A DNA stretch of 64,000 bases from Lewinellaceae bacterium (GTDB taxonomy: Bacteria > Bacteroidota > Bacteroidia > Chitinophagales > Saprospiraceae). Of this stretch, positions 54,355-63,568 are shown piece after piece. The stretch's first letter is position 1; the number at the start of each line of letters is the position of its first letter. The translations under genes were made by a program, and so were the position numbers. The notes beneath the pieces were generated by a model that was not told where the DNA came from, searched no databases, and worked only from the letters and a program-made list of their open reading frames with translations. Location of the stretch: NCBI GenBank assembly GCA_020636255.1, contig JACJYE010000002.1, forward strand, positions 372,001 to 436,000, in the 5' to 3' direction.

Positions 54355-55785
54355 ATGAGACACTTTCTGTTACCGGCCATCTGTGCCTGTTTTTTCCTTT
54401 GTAGTTCTCCACTCTCCGCTCAAAGCTTTTACTTCGGCGCCGACCTCTCTTACGTCAACGAAATGGAAGACTGCGGTGTCGTCTATCAGGAGAACGGCCA
54501 GCCCAAAGCACCCTATCAGATCTTCGCCGATCACGGCTGCAACCTCGTCAGGTTGCGACTGTGGCATACGCCCGACTGGTATGATTCCCTCAATGGGGGG
54601 CAGCGCTATTCGGATCTCGCCGATGTAAAACGCAGCCTTCAGAAGGCCAAGGCAGCCGGTATGAGCACCCTGCTCGACTTCCACCTGTCGGACACCTGGG
54701 CCGACCCTTCCCGACAGCTGGCGCCCGCAGCCTGGCTGGACGTGGTAGACAACCTTCCGGTGCTGCAGGACTCCCTTTACCACTACATCTACAACACGCT
54801 GATGGCCCTCGACGAAGAGAACCTGCTGCCTGAAATGGTGCAGGTAGGCAACGAAACAAACCGTGGCATCCTGCTGTCGCCAGAAGTGAACAACTCAGGC
54901 TGGGTGCTGGACTGGGCGCGCAACAGCCAGCTTTTCAACACGGCCATCCAGGCCATTCGGGATGTGGAGAGCGCAACAGATACCCCTATCAGGATCGCCC
55001 TGCATATCGCCGGCCCCGCCGATGCAACCTGGTATTTCAACCAGTTCATTGAGCATGGCGTCACCGATTTCGATATTATGGGCATCTCTTACTACTGGGC
55101 ATGGCACAAACCGACGAGCATCGCGCAAACCGCCCAGATCATCGCCGGCCTGCGCGGCGCCCATCCGGGTTATGATGTCATGATCTTTGAAACGGCCTAT
55201 CCCTGGACGCTGGACGCCAATGACAACGCCGCAAACATTATCAATGAAGTGCATCCTGACTATCTGCCCGTAAGCCCCGAAAACCAGGAACAATGGCTGG
55301 TCGACCTCACCCAGGCCGTCATCAGCAGCGGCGGTAAAGGCGTCATTTACTGGGAGCCCGCCTGGGTATCCTCCAGCTGTTATACGCTCTGGGGCCAGGG
55401 GTCGCACCAGGAACACGCCACCTTCTTCGATTTTGAGAGCAACCTCCTCAACAACGGCGGCGTTGGCTTTATGTCATACCCCTACCTCTTCCCGACAGCC
55501 AGCAACGAGCTCCCCCTGCAGGGCATGCTCAAAATATTTGCCACCGCCGGATACGACAGCCTCATCGTGCAATGGGACGGCCCCACGCCTTCCGGAACGC
55601 TCACGCTGGAATTATTCGACAGCGGTGGCTCGAATGTACTGGCCCAGTCCATCCTCTTGTCCGAAGCACCTTCACAGCAATACAGCATCCCCCTGCCCCA
55701 GCTACCCGAGGGTATCTATTTTGCCGTCGCCAGCCTGGAAGGGAAAACTGCCGGCAGGGCCAGCGTATGGTTGGGAAGGCAGTAA
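54355..55785 (+). CDS. Secreted arabinogalactan endo-beta-1,4-galactanase (GH53)
   Basis: The 476-residue protein has a signal peptide (about 1-22) and a GH53 catalytic barrel (about 24-375): 'FYFGADLSYVNEMEDCG', 'GCNLVRLRLWHTPDWYDS', 'LLDFHLSDTWADPSRQ', acid/base E167 in 'VQVGNETNRG', nucleophile E279 in 'VMIFETAYPW'. The enzyme cleaves beta-1,4-galactan side chains of pectin. The last 80 residues ('LTLELFDSGGSNVLAQSILL', 'LPEGIYFAVASLEGKTAGRA') look like a T9SS sorting domain, so surface display or release is expected. It opens a stretch rich in glycan enzymes. Confidence 0.92.
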   Translation: MRHFLLPAICACFFLCSSPLSAQSFYFGADLSYVNEMEDCGVVYQENGQPKAPYQIFADHGCNLVRLRLWHTPDWYDSLNGGQRYSDLADVKRSLQKAKAAGMSTLLDFHLSDTWADPSRQLAPAAWLDVVDNLPVLQDSLYHYIYNTLMALDEENLLPEMVQVGNETNRGILLSPEVNNSGWVLDWARNSQLFNTAIQAIRDVESATDTPIRIALHIAGPADATWYFNQFIEHGVTDFDIMGISYYWAWHKPTSIAQTAQIIAGLRGAHPGYDVMIFETAYPWTLDANDNAANIINEVHPDYLPVSPENQEQWLVDLTQAVISSGGKGVIYWEPAWVSSSCYTLWGQGSHQEHATFFDFESNLLNNGGVGFMSYPYLFPTASNELPLQGMLKIFATAGYDSLIVQWDGPTPSGTLTLELFDSGGSNVLAQSILLSEAPSQQYSIPLPQLPEGIYFAVASLEGKTAGRASVWLGRQ

Positions 55786-55801
55786 GTACACCGCCCGTGG
55801 G

Positions 55802-56779
55802 TTACAAATTCACCACGTTCCTCGGTTCACCCCGCAGAAAGGCCTTGACATTTTCCACGGTGATATCCATTAACCGCTGGCGGGCTTCACGGGTGGCCCA
55901 GGCCATGTGGGGGGTGATGAGGCAATTGGGGGCATCGAACAATACATTTCCTTGTTTTGGGGGTTCGCTGGAAAGTACGTCGAGGGCGGCGCCGGCCAGT
56001 TGGGCCGATTGCAGGGCGAGTTTAAGGGCCGGTTCGTCGACCAGGCCACCGCGGCCGGTGTTGATGAGATAGGCCGTCGGCTTCATGCGGGCCAGTAGGG
56101 CGGCGTTAACAATACCTTTGTTCTCTTCCGTAAGCGGCGCGTGCAGGCTCACGACGTCGCTTTGCCCGAAGAGGGTTTCCAGGCCGACAAATCCGATGCC
56201 GGGGCGTGCATCACGTTCAGGATGTTTATGGGTGGCTAGCACTTCCATTCCGAAGGCCTGCGCAATGGCCGCCACCTTTTGGCCGATGCGCCCGAAGCCG
56301 TAGATACCCATCGTTTTGCCCGCCAGTTCGGGTATGGAGGACAGCGTATAACAAAAATCATCGATCTGCCCCCAGCGGCCCTGCTGAACGCTCGCATGGT
56401 GGGCCGCCACCTGGTTGGATAGCGTCAGCAACAGGGCGAAAACGTGTTGGGCAACGGAGTCGGTGCCATAGCCCACCGCATTGCATACGGGGATGCCCCT
56501 CTTCCGGGCGCTTTCGAGGCTGATATTGTTGTATCCGCTGGCCGTCACGCAAATGCAGCGCAGGCGGGGCAGCTGCGCCAACTGCTGCTCACCCAGCAGG
56601 GCCTTGTTCGCCAGAACGACCTCTGCCTCTTTCGCCCGTAGCGGGATCTCTTCCGTTTTGCTGTATTCATAAACCGTCAGGCGCCCAAGCGCATTGAGCT
56701 TGTTCCAGCTCAGGTCGCCGGGGTTGAGCGTACGGCCGTCCAGGACGACGATGTGGAGGCGGGCAGGGTGTCCAGGCAT
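55802..56779 (-). CDS. D-2-hydroxyacid dehydrogenase
   Basis: The 325-residue NAD-dependent enzyme resembles glycerate/hydroxypyruvate dehydrogenases. It shows 'HIVVLDGRTLNPGDLSWNKL' (typical start of this subfamily), 'GYGTDSVAQHVFALLL', the Rossmann motif 'GIYGFGRIGQKVAAIAQAFG', 'LINTGRGGLVDEPALKLAL', 'AALDVLSSEPP' and the catalytic His in 'CLITPHMAWATREARQ'. It converges on the GH53 gene with a gap of about 15 bases. No partner genes of a serine or glyoxylate pathway are visible. Confidence 0.92.
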   Translation of the reverse strand: MPGHPARLHIVVLDGRTLNPGDLSWNKLNALGRLTVYEYSKTEEIPLRAKEAEVVLANKALLGEQQLAQLPRLRCICVTASGYNNISLESARKRGIPVCNAVGYGTDSVAQHVFALLLTLSNQVAAHHASVQQGRWGQIDDFCYTLSSIPELAGKTMGIYGFGRIGQKVAAIAQAFGMEVLATHKHPERDARPGIGFVGLETLFGQSDVVSLHAPLTEENKGIVNAALLARMKPTAYLINTGRGGLVDEPALKLALQSAQLAGAALDVLSSEPPKQGNVLFDAPNCLITPHMAWATREARQRLMDITVENVKAFLRGEPRNVVNL

Positions 56780-56829
56780 GGGCCGGGCTTTGATGTCGTT
56801 TAGAAATGCTTATTGGAGGCCTGTGTCCG

Positions 56830-56865
56830 AGCGTTTGTCAGGAGGGGGGCCTCCAAACAAACGCT
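56830..56865. repeat. Hairpin of the AGAGCTTGTTTGGAGGCC family
   Basis: AGCGTTTGTCAGGAGG (56830-56845) and CCTCCAAACAAACGCT (56850-56865) form a 16-base stem with two mismatches and a GGGG loop. The right arm resembles GGCCTCCAAACAAGCTCT of the element at 4609-4629. A further GAGGCC occurs at about 56816. It lies between divergent genes. Confidence 0.6.
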
Positions 56866-56934
56866 TAAGGTAAAAAATTCGGGAGAAATTACTTTATTTG
56901 GCCATCGCAAGAATCGCAATAAAGCATTTACAAC

Positions 56935-57168
56935 ATGGTCAAAATACCAGAGCAACCGGTCAAACCCGCTTCCGGCAAAAATAGCTGGCTGAGCCGCCAA
57001 CGCTGGCACACTGTCCGCATTCTCCAACTGATCTTTGGCTTCTTCTGCCTGGGCGATTTCCTTTTTTTCTCCCACGAATGGGCCGTGCTGGCCCTTGGCG
57101 CCGTCATGCTCGCCCAGGGCATTTTCGACTGGCAACTGGGCTGTGCCGGCGGCAAATGCCGGGTGTGA
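56935..57168 (+). CDS. Small membrane protein, YgaP-like transmembrane hairpin
   Basis: The 77-residue protein has two hydrophobic segments (about 27-45 and 48-66, 'ILQLIFGFFCLGDFLFF', 'WAVLALGAVMLAQGIFDW') and ends 'QLGCAGGKCRV'. The two-helix layout with a short cysteine-containing end resembles the DUF2892/YgaP-like membrane module. It has a credible ATG start and no competing gene. Its function is unknown. Confidence 0.65.
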   Translation: MVKIPEQPVKPASGKNSWLSRQRWHTVRILQLIFGFFCLGDFLFFSHEWAVLALGAVMLAQGIFDWQLGCAGGKCRV

Positions 57169-57191
57169 GTGTCGAATGATGGATGTAACCC

Positions 57192-59681
57192 TTATTTGAC
57201 ATTCACTTCGTCCACGAATATCCACGAGGGCTGGCCGGTGCCGATATGCCATTCCGGGCAATTGCCGCCGTAAATAGCTTTCAGCCGGATGTACCGCGCC
57301 CGGGCTGCGTTCCCAGTTATTTCCACCTTGCGAATAGCGGCCGCCCTGTCGGCCGAAGGCCTTTCCAGAACCTGCCGGCCCAGCTCGGTGAAGTTCTTTC
57401 CATCCTGGGAATACCATGCGATGACTTCCCCAGGCAGGAAGATCCAGTCAGAAGTGGATTCGAGGAAATTGGCCTGCACGCTTTCCACCGTTTGCAGTTC
57501 TTTCAGTTCCAGCAGAACCTCCATGCTCTTTCCCTGGAAGCCCTGCCATTTGCCGTCAGAATAGCGGGTGCTGCCCAGTTGGCCGTCGACGAGGGCGAAA
57601 TCGCCGGCGGCAGTATACCGTTCGTTATACGGTTCCATATACACCGGGCGAGGTATGTCCGTCAGGGTGAAAGCAGCGGCCACTACCCTACTCTGCTGCT
57701 GCCCGTCAAAGAGGCTTGCTTTGAGCACCACATCGTCCTGTAGCGATATAGGTGCGGTATAAACGGCGGAAGCAATCGTCGGCTCGCTGCCATCGGTAGT
57801 ATACCGGATCGCGCCGTCCCGAACCGCAGTAATGGCCGCCTTGTCGCCTGCGTTGAACAAACCACCTGCCGGCTGGAAGCGGGGGGCGGGCAGGAAATTA
57901 TTGGTGTTCACCTTCCGGAGGCTGACGGAGTCGATCTTTAACACTTCCCGGTCGTACGTCATCAGCCCGTTGGCTTCGGTTTCCACATCGGTGATCTGAG
58001 TGTAAATACTGGCGCTGAGGCCTTTCTCTTCCTGGAAACGCCACACATCGGCATAGAATTCCTCATACTTCAGCGCAAGTTCTTCGGCGGTGGCTATGTT
58101 GCGGTAGCCCCAGTTCTCTTCCTGCCAGAGATGCCCTTTTACGGCCAGGCCCAGGCCACCGAATTCTCCAAGCACTATAGCTCTGTTTGCTTCCGGTTCG
58201 GGCGACGCAGGTTCCGGGTAATGGTGGATATCCAGCACATCGCCGGCCTGGCGGTCGGCCCAGCCGCTGGCGTTATCCACCAGCCGGGTAGGGTCCAGCC
58301 CTTTGACGTACTGCACGATGCGCGCCGTTTCATACTGCCCCCAACCTTCATTGAACGGCACCCACATAATAATACTGGGGTGGTTGTAGTGTGCCAGCAC
58401 CAGTTGCCGGAGTTCGTATTCGAACTGCCGGGCCGATTCCTCCGTCCGTACGATATCCGGCTCTCCGGGGCCGATCTTTTTATCGCCGTTGGGCATGTCC
58501 TGCCAGACCAGCAGGCCCATGCGGTCGCACCAGTAATAAAAGCGGCGGGGTTCCACCTTTACGTGCTTGCGCAACATGTTGAAACCGATGGCGCGGATCA
58601 CCTCCAGGTCGTATTTCATAGCCTCTTCTGTCGGGGCGGTGTAGATGCCGTCGGGCCAGAAGCCCTGGTCGAGCGGGCCGTTCTGGAAAACGGGCTCCCC
58701 ATTGAGCATAATGCGGGTGAACCCCTGCTCGTCCTTGCCCAGCGCCACCTGCCGCATGCCGAAATAGCTCTTCACCTGGTCCAGCTCGTCTCCCTGGCGT
58801 ACAACGGCCACTTCCAGATCGTACAGGTTCGGATGGCCGGGAGCCCATAGCTGCGCATCTGGCACAGGAAGATCCAGAGGTTCTCCGGCAGGGGCCGTAG
58901 CTTCACTGATCAGCTCACCCTTGAAGAACGCTTTGGCACGAATGGCATCGGCAGGTTTTGCGTTCAGCAGTACCGCGTATACCCTCAGCTGTCCGGCATC
59001 GAGGCCGGGCTCCAGTTTCAAGGCATCGATATAAGTTTCGGGCACCGGTTCCAGCCACACGGACTGCCAGATGCCGGTAACGGAAGTGTAAAAGATGCCG
59101 CCAGGCTCCAGCACCTGTTTACCTACGGGCTGCCAGCCCTTATCGGTAGGGTCCCAGACGCGGAGCAACAATTCATTGTCGCCTGCCCGCAGTTGGGAGG
59201 TAATATCAAAAGAAAAGGGGTCGTAACCGCCACGGTGTTTTCCGGCTGGCTGCCCGTTCAGCCAGGCCTCTGTTTCCCAGTCGACGGCTTCAAAATGGAG
59301 CAGCACCCTTTTATTATCCCATGCTTCCGGTAAGGAGAAAACCGTGCGGTACCACAACTGCTGCTCGGGGCTTACTTTTTTCATCACTCCTGAAAGTGCA
59401 GATTCCACAGGGTAAGGCACCAGTATCTTCCCATCGAAAGTGTCCGGTTTTTCCTTTTCAAGGGGTAGGATGGCATAGTCCCACAACCCGTTGAGCGTCT
59501 GCCACTGCTCCCGCTCCAGCTGAGGCCGGGGGTAGGCAGGCCAGGCGTTTTCGGGGTTTACGTCCTTTGTCCAGCGCGTAGCGAGCGGGCCTGTAGCAGG
59601 CTGCCAACCGGCGCTGGGTTCCGGCTGGGGCCGGCAGGCGGCAAGAAGGAGGATCAGCAGGAAAGGGAGGGTATATTTCAT
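57192..59681 (-). CDS. GH2 family glycoside hydrolase lipoprotein with CHB_HEX_C and F5/8-type C-terminal domains
   Basis: The 829-residue protein starts with a lipoprotein signal peptide (MKYTLPFLLILLLAACRP). The GH2 sugar-binding, immunoglobulin-like and barrel domains occupy about 40-600, with acid/base E445 in 'VPFNEGWGQYE' and nucleophile E506 in 'IVLGEFGGLGLA'. A chitobiase/hexosaminidase C-terminal-like module follows ('GAIRYTTDGSEPTIASAVYT', about 620-680), then a discoidin-like domain to the end ('VIAWYSQDGKNFTELGRQVL', 'ARYIRLKAIYGGNCPEWHIG'). GH2 includes beta-galactosidases, beta-glucuronidases and beta-mannosidases; a galactose-containing substrate would fit the neighbouring GH53 enzyme, but this is inference. 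Confidence 0.92.
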   Translation of the reverse strand: MKYTLPFLLILLLAACRPQPEPSAGWQPATGPLATRWTKDVNPENAWPAYPRPQLEREQWQTLNGLWDYAILPLEKEKPDTFDGKILVPYPVESALSGVMKKVSPEQQLWYRTVFSLPEAWDNKRVLLHFEAVDWETEAWLNGQPAGKHRGGYDPFSFDITSQLRAGDNELLLRVWDPTDKGWQPVGKQVLEPGGIFYTSVTGIWQSVWLEPVPETYIDALKLEPGLDAGQLRVYAVLLNAKPADAIRAKAFFKGELISEATAPAGEPLDLPVPDAQLWAPGHPNLYDLEVAVVRQGDELDQVKSYFGMRQVALGKDEQGFTRIMLNGEPVFQNGPLDQGFWPDGIYTAPTEEAMKYDLEVIRAIGFNMLRKHVKVEPRRFYYWCDRMGLLVWQDMPNGDKKIGPGEPDIVRTEESARQFEYELRQLVLAHYNHPSIIMWVPFNEGWGQYETARIVQYVKGLDPTRLVDNASGWADRQAGDVLDIHHYPEPASPEPEANRAIVLGEFGGLGLAVKGHLWQEENWGYRNIATAEELALKYEEFYADVWRFQEEKGLSASIYTQITDVETEANGLMTYDREVLKIDSVSLRKVNTNNFLPAPRFQPAGGLFNAGDKAAITAVRDGAIRYTTDGSEPTIASAVYTAPISLQDDVVLKASLFDGQQQSRVVAAAFTLTDIPRPVYMEPYNERYTAAGDFALVDGQLGSTRYSDGKWQGFQGKSMEVLLELKELQTVESVQANFLESTSDWIFLPGEVIAWYSQDGKNFTELGRQVLERPSADRAAAIRKVEITGNAARARYIRLKAIYGGNCPEWHIGTGQPSWIFVDEVNVK

Positions 59682-59695
59682 ATTTTTGTTTGTTT

Positions 59696-59847
59696 GTAAC
59701 TATTCAGCATCATGATAATTTACGCCCTGAAGCAAAATTTTGTAATCCGCCCTTCCCCTTTCAAGGGGAATGAGAAGGGGTTAGACAATAAAAAATCCTA
59801 CAAAATTTTACTTCAGGAGCATTTTAGGCCGCATGCTGAATAGTTAC
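59696..59847. repeat. MITE-like palindromic element
   Basis: GTAACTATTCAGCAT (59696-59710) and its exact complement (59833-59847) bound 152 bases. Inside, CCTGAAGCAAAATTTTGTA (59726-59744) and its complement with one mismatch (59799-59817) form a second pair, and CCCCTTTcAAGGGG a central hairpin. It lies in the gene-free gap before the GH2 lipoprotein gene and has no coding capacity. Confidence 0.75.
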
Positions 59848-59941
59848 GTTTGTTTCTAAAATTCGAAATCATTCCGTTCACAAGAGGCCGTATCGATGCG
59901 TGATGATGAGCAAGCCTCCCCACACAGCATTCCCTTCCTGT

Positions 59942-61231
59942 TCATATCTTAAGCTGTATCCTGAACTGCTTCAACAGCCCGGTGGCCCATACGATCAGCA
60001 AAGCGAAGAGCAGGGATTTCAGCAGCCCCACCCCGCCCGTGCGCAGCGCCATCGGCAAGGTGATGCCGGCGAGCTCCCGGATCGCATAAGCGAAGTAGGG
60101 GATGAGGTAACAGGTCAGCGTACTGGTGCCAGCAGGTTCGATGATACGGCTCCAGGCCCGCTGCCGCCTGATATCGGACAGCCAGTACAGGAAGGCAAAA
60201 ATGGCAAAACTGATGCCCGTACAGATGCCCACCCAGGCCGGCGTGGCCCTGATCTTGGAAATGCCCCAGAAAGGCCGAAGGCCGAAACCGTAGGCCGCAG
60301 ACAAGGCAGCAAGCACCAGTAGCAGCAGGACGAACCCCAGCTGTCTTTCTTCGCGATAATATTTCCGGTAGGCCGTGGCAGCCAGTACGCCGCCCATCGT
60401 CAGTGCAGGCATGGCGCCGTCGCCAACGATCCACACGTATTGCTTCAGCGGGGCCAATGGGGCCAGCCAGCCGGCGAAGGCAGCGACATTGAACAGGTTG
60501 AAAAACAACCAGGCCAGAATGATGACAGGCAGCTTGTCTCTGGCCCAAAGGGCCACCAGCGCACTCAGCAGGTACGCCCATCCGATCAGGCCCAGTATAC
60601 CCCACCAGTGGGGCTTCATCCAGGAAGGCTGTTCGGCCGTGCCGCCCTGGTAAACATAGGCCAGGCCCAGCAGGATCAGCACCCCCAGAACCTTCAGGCC
60701 CTGGTATAAGCGGCTCATTAACGGTGAGGGGGAGGCTTGGTGAGGGGGAGATTGGGCGAAACCCTTTGCGCTCCCCCTCTCCCGGTCACCCCGCCCCCCC
60801 GCCTTATCCTTACCCCTCTTCGGGTAGCGGTTCCAGATCAGGAAGATGGCCAGCGCCATGAGGATCTGCCACCAGTATCGGCTGAAGGGCAGGGCTTCCG
60901 CCCTGATGTTTTCGAGGTTGACCATAAAAAAGCCCATCACCAGTAAGGCGAAGGTGCGTTCGGTTATGTGCCGCAGCACCTGCAGGGTGTTATCCCCCCT
61001 ATCCAGGCGATGGCCGATAGCGAAAGGAATAGAAAGGCCCACGATAAAAAGGAAGGCCGGGAAAACGACGTCCGACAGGCCCATGCCATCTTCTTCGGCT
61101 TTGGTGTGTAACATCCACCGGGGTACGCCTTCCAGCGACCACAGGTCGTTGACGAAGATCATGAGCAGCATCGTCAGCGCCCGGAAGATGTCGATGGAAG
61201 CGATGCGGGAGGTAGGGGCGGTTAGGGCCAT
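59942..61231 (-). CDS. DUF5009 membrane protein, HGSNAT-like acyltransferase
   Basis: The 429-residue protein has about ten transmembrane helices and opens 'SRIASIDIFRALTMLLMIFV' and 'GMGLSDVVFPAFLFIVGLSI', a start typical of DUF5009 and of heparan-alpha-glucosaminide N-acetyltransferases. Such proteins may transfer acetyl groups across the membrane to sugars, and they are often found beside glycoside hydrolases in Bacteroidota. The cytoplasmic loop at about residues 135-170 ('GKDKAGGRGDRERGSAKG', 'SPPHQASPSPL') is low-complexity and encoded by G-rich tandem sequence, unlike the rest. The GH20 gene lies about 50 bases upstream on the same strand. Confidence 0.85.
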   Translation of the reverse strand: MALTAPTSRIASIDIFRALTMLLMIFVNDLWSLEGVPRWMLHTKAEEDGMGLSDVVFPAFLFIVGLSIPFAIGHRLDRGDNTLQVLRHITERTFALLVMGFFMVNLENIRAEALPFSRYWWQILMALAIFLIWNRYPKRGKDKAGGRGDRERGSAKGFAQSPPHQASPSPLMSRLYQGLKVLGVLILLGLAYVYQGGTAEQPSWMKPHWWGILGLIGWAYLLSALVALWARDKLPVIILAWLFFNLFNVAAFAGWLAPLAPLKQYVWIVGDGAMPALTMGGVLAATAYRKYYREERQLGFVLLLLVLAALSAAYGFGLRPFWGISKIRATPAWVGICTGISFAIFAFLYWLSDIRRQRAWSRIIEPAGTSTLTCYLIPYFAYAIRELAGITLPMALRTGGVGLLKSLLFALLIVWATGLLKQFRIQLKI

Positions 61232-61279
61232 AAGGTTATAGGTTATACGACGATCACATGTCTTATTCTGGCTATATTG

Positions 61280-62368
61280 TTATTCCATAGCATCAAATAG
61301 GGCCTTAAAGCACTCTACCTGTCCCTGATTACGGCCGGAAAGCGTGGTGCGGCCGTAATAAGCATCCAGAAAAACACCGGCCGGCACCCAGATGGTATGC
61401 ATCAGGCCGCGGTAACGGTAAGCGAGGCCCGGGTTCGCATGTTGTTTAAAATGCTTGTAATCCTGCACCTGCCCGACGGCCACATCGGCCTTGTTCCAGG
61501 GGCAGGTGACCACCTGGAAGCCTTTCAACGCAAAATATGCAGCGGTAGGTTCCGCCCGGTCGTAATGCCAGTCGCAGATGATGACGCTCCTGGGGATGAG
61601 GTCAATAGCGCGATGGGTGTTGTTCATGCTGGCCTCCCACATACCCAGGCCGGTAGTCTTGCCGTCGAGCAGGCGGTCGCCCCAGATCCACAACCGCCAG
61701 CCTTTCTGCAACAGGTGGTTGTTAATAGTGCGCACCTCGCCGGCGAACAGCTCGGCCTTATCGCGGCCGCCGCACCGGGGGCAATCCTCGTCGCCGATGT
61801 AAAACACTTCATCCATACCCGCGTGAAAGGCTTTGGCCTCGCATACTTCCATCAGCTCGTCGACCAGAGCGAAAACGACGTCGTGCAGATCGGGGTGCAG
61901 CGGGCAGTAACTCTTGCAGTACAGGCCGTCGGCGTTGGGCCAGACGTAGTTCTCAGGTAACTGTATCTTCGGGGTCTCGTCAAACTGGGGATACACTTTC
62001 AGCAGGTTCTCCAGCTCGCTGTGCCACGACTGATGCCCCAGCAGGTTGATTTGCGGGATGAGGTTGATGGCGTTCTGCCTGCAGGCTTTCACTATTTTTT
62101 TTATATCGGCCTGCGACAAGGCGCCTTCATTACGCAATTCCGGATGCGAAGTGTACTGATAGTTGTAATCGACCCGCAATACCAGCGTGTTCACCCTGCG
62201 GGGCGCGAGCTCCTTTTCTATGAACGCCACAAACGCATCCACGCCGGAAGCCTCCGGCGCCGCAATGCAGAAGCCCCGGATAGGTAGGGTGTCGATGACG
62301 GCGGGCTCCTGAGCGGACAGGCTGAGAAAGGATAGGATCAAGAACAGAAGGGATAGCAGTTTTTTCAT
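61280..62368 (-). CDS. Secreted family 20-like glycoside hydrolase
   Basis: The 362-residue protein has a signal peptide (about 1-20) and a single TIM-barrel-like domain. The Asp-Glu pair D186-E187 in 'FHAGMDEVFYIG' matches the catalytic pair of GH20 beta-N-acetylhexosaminidases, and 'LIPQINLLGHQSWHSE' and 'LHPDLHDVVFALVDELMEVC' are also consistent. A CPRC pair (196-199) just after the catalytic site could bind metal or form a disulphide. The protein is shorter than classical hexosaminidases and lacks their N-terminal domain. It is followed by the DUF5009 gene, suggesting a two-gene transcription unit. Confidence 0.85.
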   Translation of the reverse strand: MKKLLSLLFLILSFLSLSAQEPAVIDTLPIRGFCIAAPEASGVDAFVAFIEKELAPRRVNTLVLRVDYNYQYTSHPELRNEGALSQADIKKIVKACRQNAINLIPQINLLGHQSWHSELENLLKVYPQFDETPKIQLPENYVWPNADGLYCKSYCPLHPDLHDVVFALVDELMEVCEAKAFHAGMDEVFYIGDEDCPRCGGRDKAELFAGEVRTINNHLLQKGWRLWIWGDRLLDGKTTGLGMWEASMNNTHRAIDLIPRSVIICDWHYDRAEPTAAYFALKGFQVVTCPWNKADVAVGQVQDYKHFKQHANPGLAYRYRGLMHTIWVPAGVFLDAYYGRTTLSGRNQGQVECFKALFDAME

Positions 62369-62458
62369 GGTTAGGAAAGTTGGTGAAAGGGAAAGTTACG
62401 ACACCATTCCGATAGATATCGCATTTTAGTGCTCTAACCGCACGACTAAAGCCGTAGG

Positions 62459-63568
62459 TTACATGCCTTCCAGAAAGATCGTAGCGATCTCCTGGTCCTC
62501 CAGCAGTTGGCTGAGCAATTCCGTGCCGGCGAGGTCCTGAAGCAGGGTCATGCGCAGGTCGTTGGGCAGGAGGCTCAGCTTCAGGAAGCCGGCAATGTTT
62601 TTCAGGCGCTCCGGTGTAGGCGTAAAACCTTCTGTCAGGAGGAAATTGGCCAGGCGTGTCGTGATGGTGGCCAGAATATCGACGCGAAGGGAACGTTGCT
62701 GAACGATGCGCTCCAGCGGCCGGGCCACTTCGGTTTGAAAGTCGGCCGCGTCGCATATCTGCTCGGGGGAGATGAGCGCGCGCAGTTCCTGGTTTACAAA
62801 GGCGATGAAAGCGGTAGCGGTGTTTTCGTCGAGGCAGGAATCGGCCAGGGTACGCACCAGGCCCAGGTTGGCGCCCAGGCTGTCGATACCGGCGATGTTC
62901 TCAAAGAACTGCACCAGCGTACGCGGCGTGGTGCGCAGGCCGGTGACCACTTCCGGATAGGCCAGCACAAAGCTGATACCCCGTGGGTCGATCTTATTAA
63001 ACTCGGCCCACCGGGCCCATTCATGCGGGTCGAACTCCAGGGTGATATGCATCATGCGGGTGATCATGGCGTCATCCATCGGGGTCACGGAATAGTCGCC
63101 GCCGTCGGGGTTAGCCGTCAGGATGATCTGCCATTTCGGGGGGAGTTTCCAGCTCACCAGTTCGAAGTTTTGCAGCAGTTGCATGATGCCGCGCAGGATG
63201 CGGTCGTCGGCCCGGTTGGCGTCGTCAATGAGCAGGATGCCGGGGCCTTCTTCCCGGGGCACCCAATCCGGCGCGCGGAATACGGTGCGGCCATTCTCTA
63301 TGGCCGGCATGCCCACCAGGTCGCCCATCTCTTCAAACTGTGCCGGAGCAATATAACGAAAGGAATGGCCCAGCTCACGGGCAAGGCTCTGGACGATCTC
63401 CGTTTTGCCGATGCCATGCCGGCCCCAGATGCAGATGGGCGTCTTGCGCTGCCCGCGCGCCTCGGCCCTCAGGTTCGCGTCCAATACGTGCCGGACAAAA
63501 TCGGTTACCTCACCCGCTTTGGCACGGGCGCCGTAGTAAACGTAGTTATGCTGGGCTTGTTTGGCCAT
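62459..63568 (-). CDS. MoxR-like AAA ATPase
   Basis: The 369-residue cytoplasmic protein has Walker A 'GRHGIGKTE' (K55), 'GDLVGMP' after the first strand, Walker B 'GILLIDDANRAD' (D115-D116) and sensor-like 'IILTANPDGGDYSVTPMDDA'. It belongs to the MoxR/dynein-related AAA group, whose members usually act as chaperones together with a von Willebrand A-domain protein encoded next to them. The expected partner would lie downstream, where the GH20 gene is found instead, so it is not in the window. A GTG-initiated extension to 63643 exists; the ATG at 63568 (MAKQAQHNYV) is preferred. Confidence 0.9.
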   Translation of the reverse strand: MAKQAQHNYVYYGARAKAGEVTDFVRHVLDANLRAEARGQRKTPICIWGRHGIGKTEIVQSLARELGHSFRYIAPAQFEEMGDLVGMPAIENGRTVFRAPDWVPREEGPGILLIDDANRADDRILRGIMQLLQNFELVSWKLPPKWQIILTANPDGGDYSVTPMDDAMITRMMHITLEFDPHEWARWAEFNKIDPRGISFVLAYPEVVTGLRTTPRTLVQFFENIAGIDSLGANLGLVRTLADSCLDENTATAFIAFVNQELRALISPEQICDAADFQTEVARPLERIVQQRSLRVDILATITTRLANFLLTEGFTPTPERLKNIAGFLKLSLLPNDLRMTLLQDLAGTELLSQLLEDQEIATIFLEGM

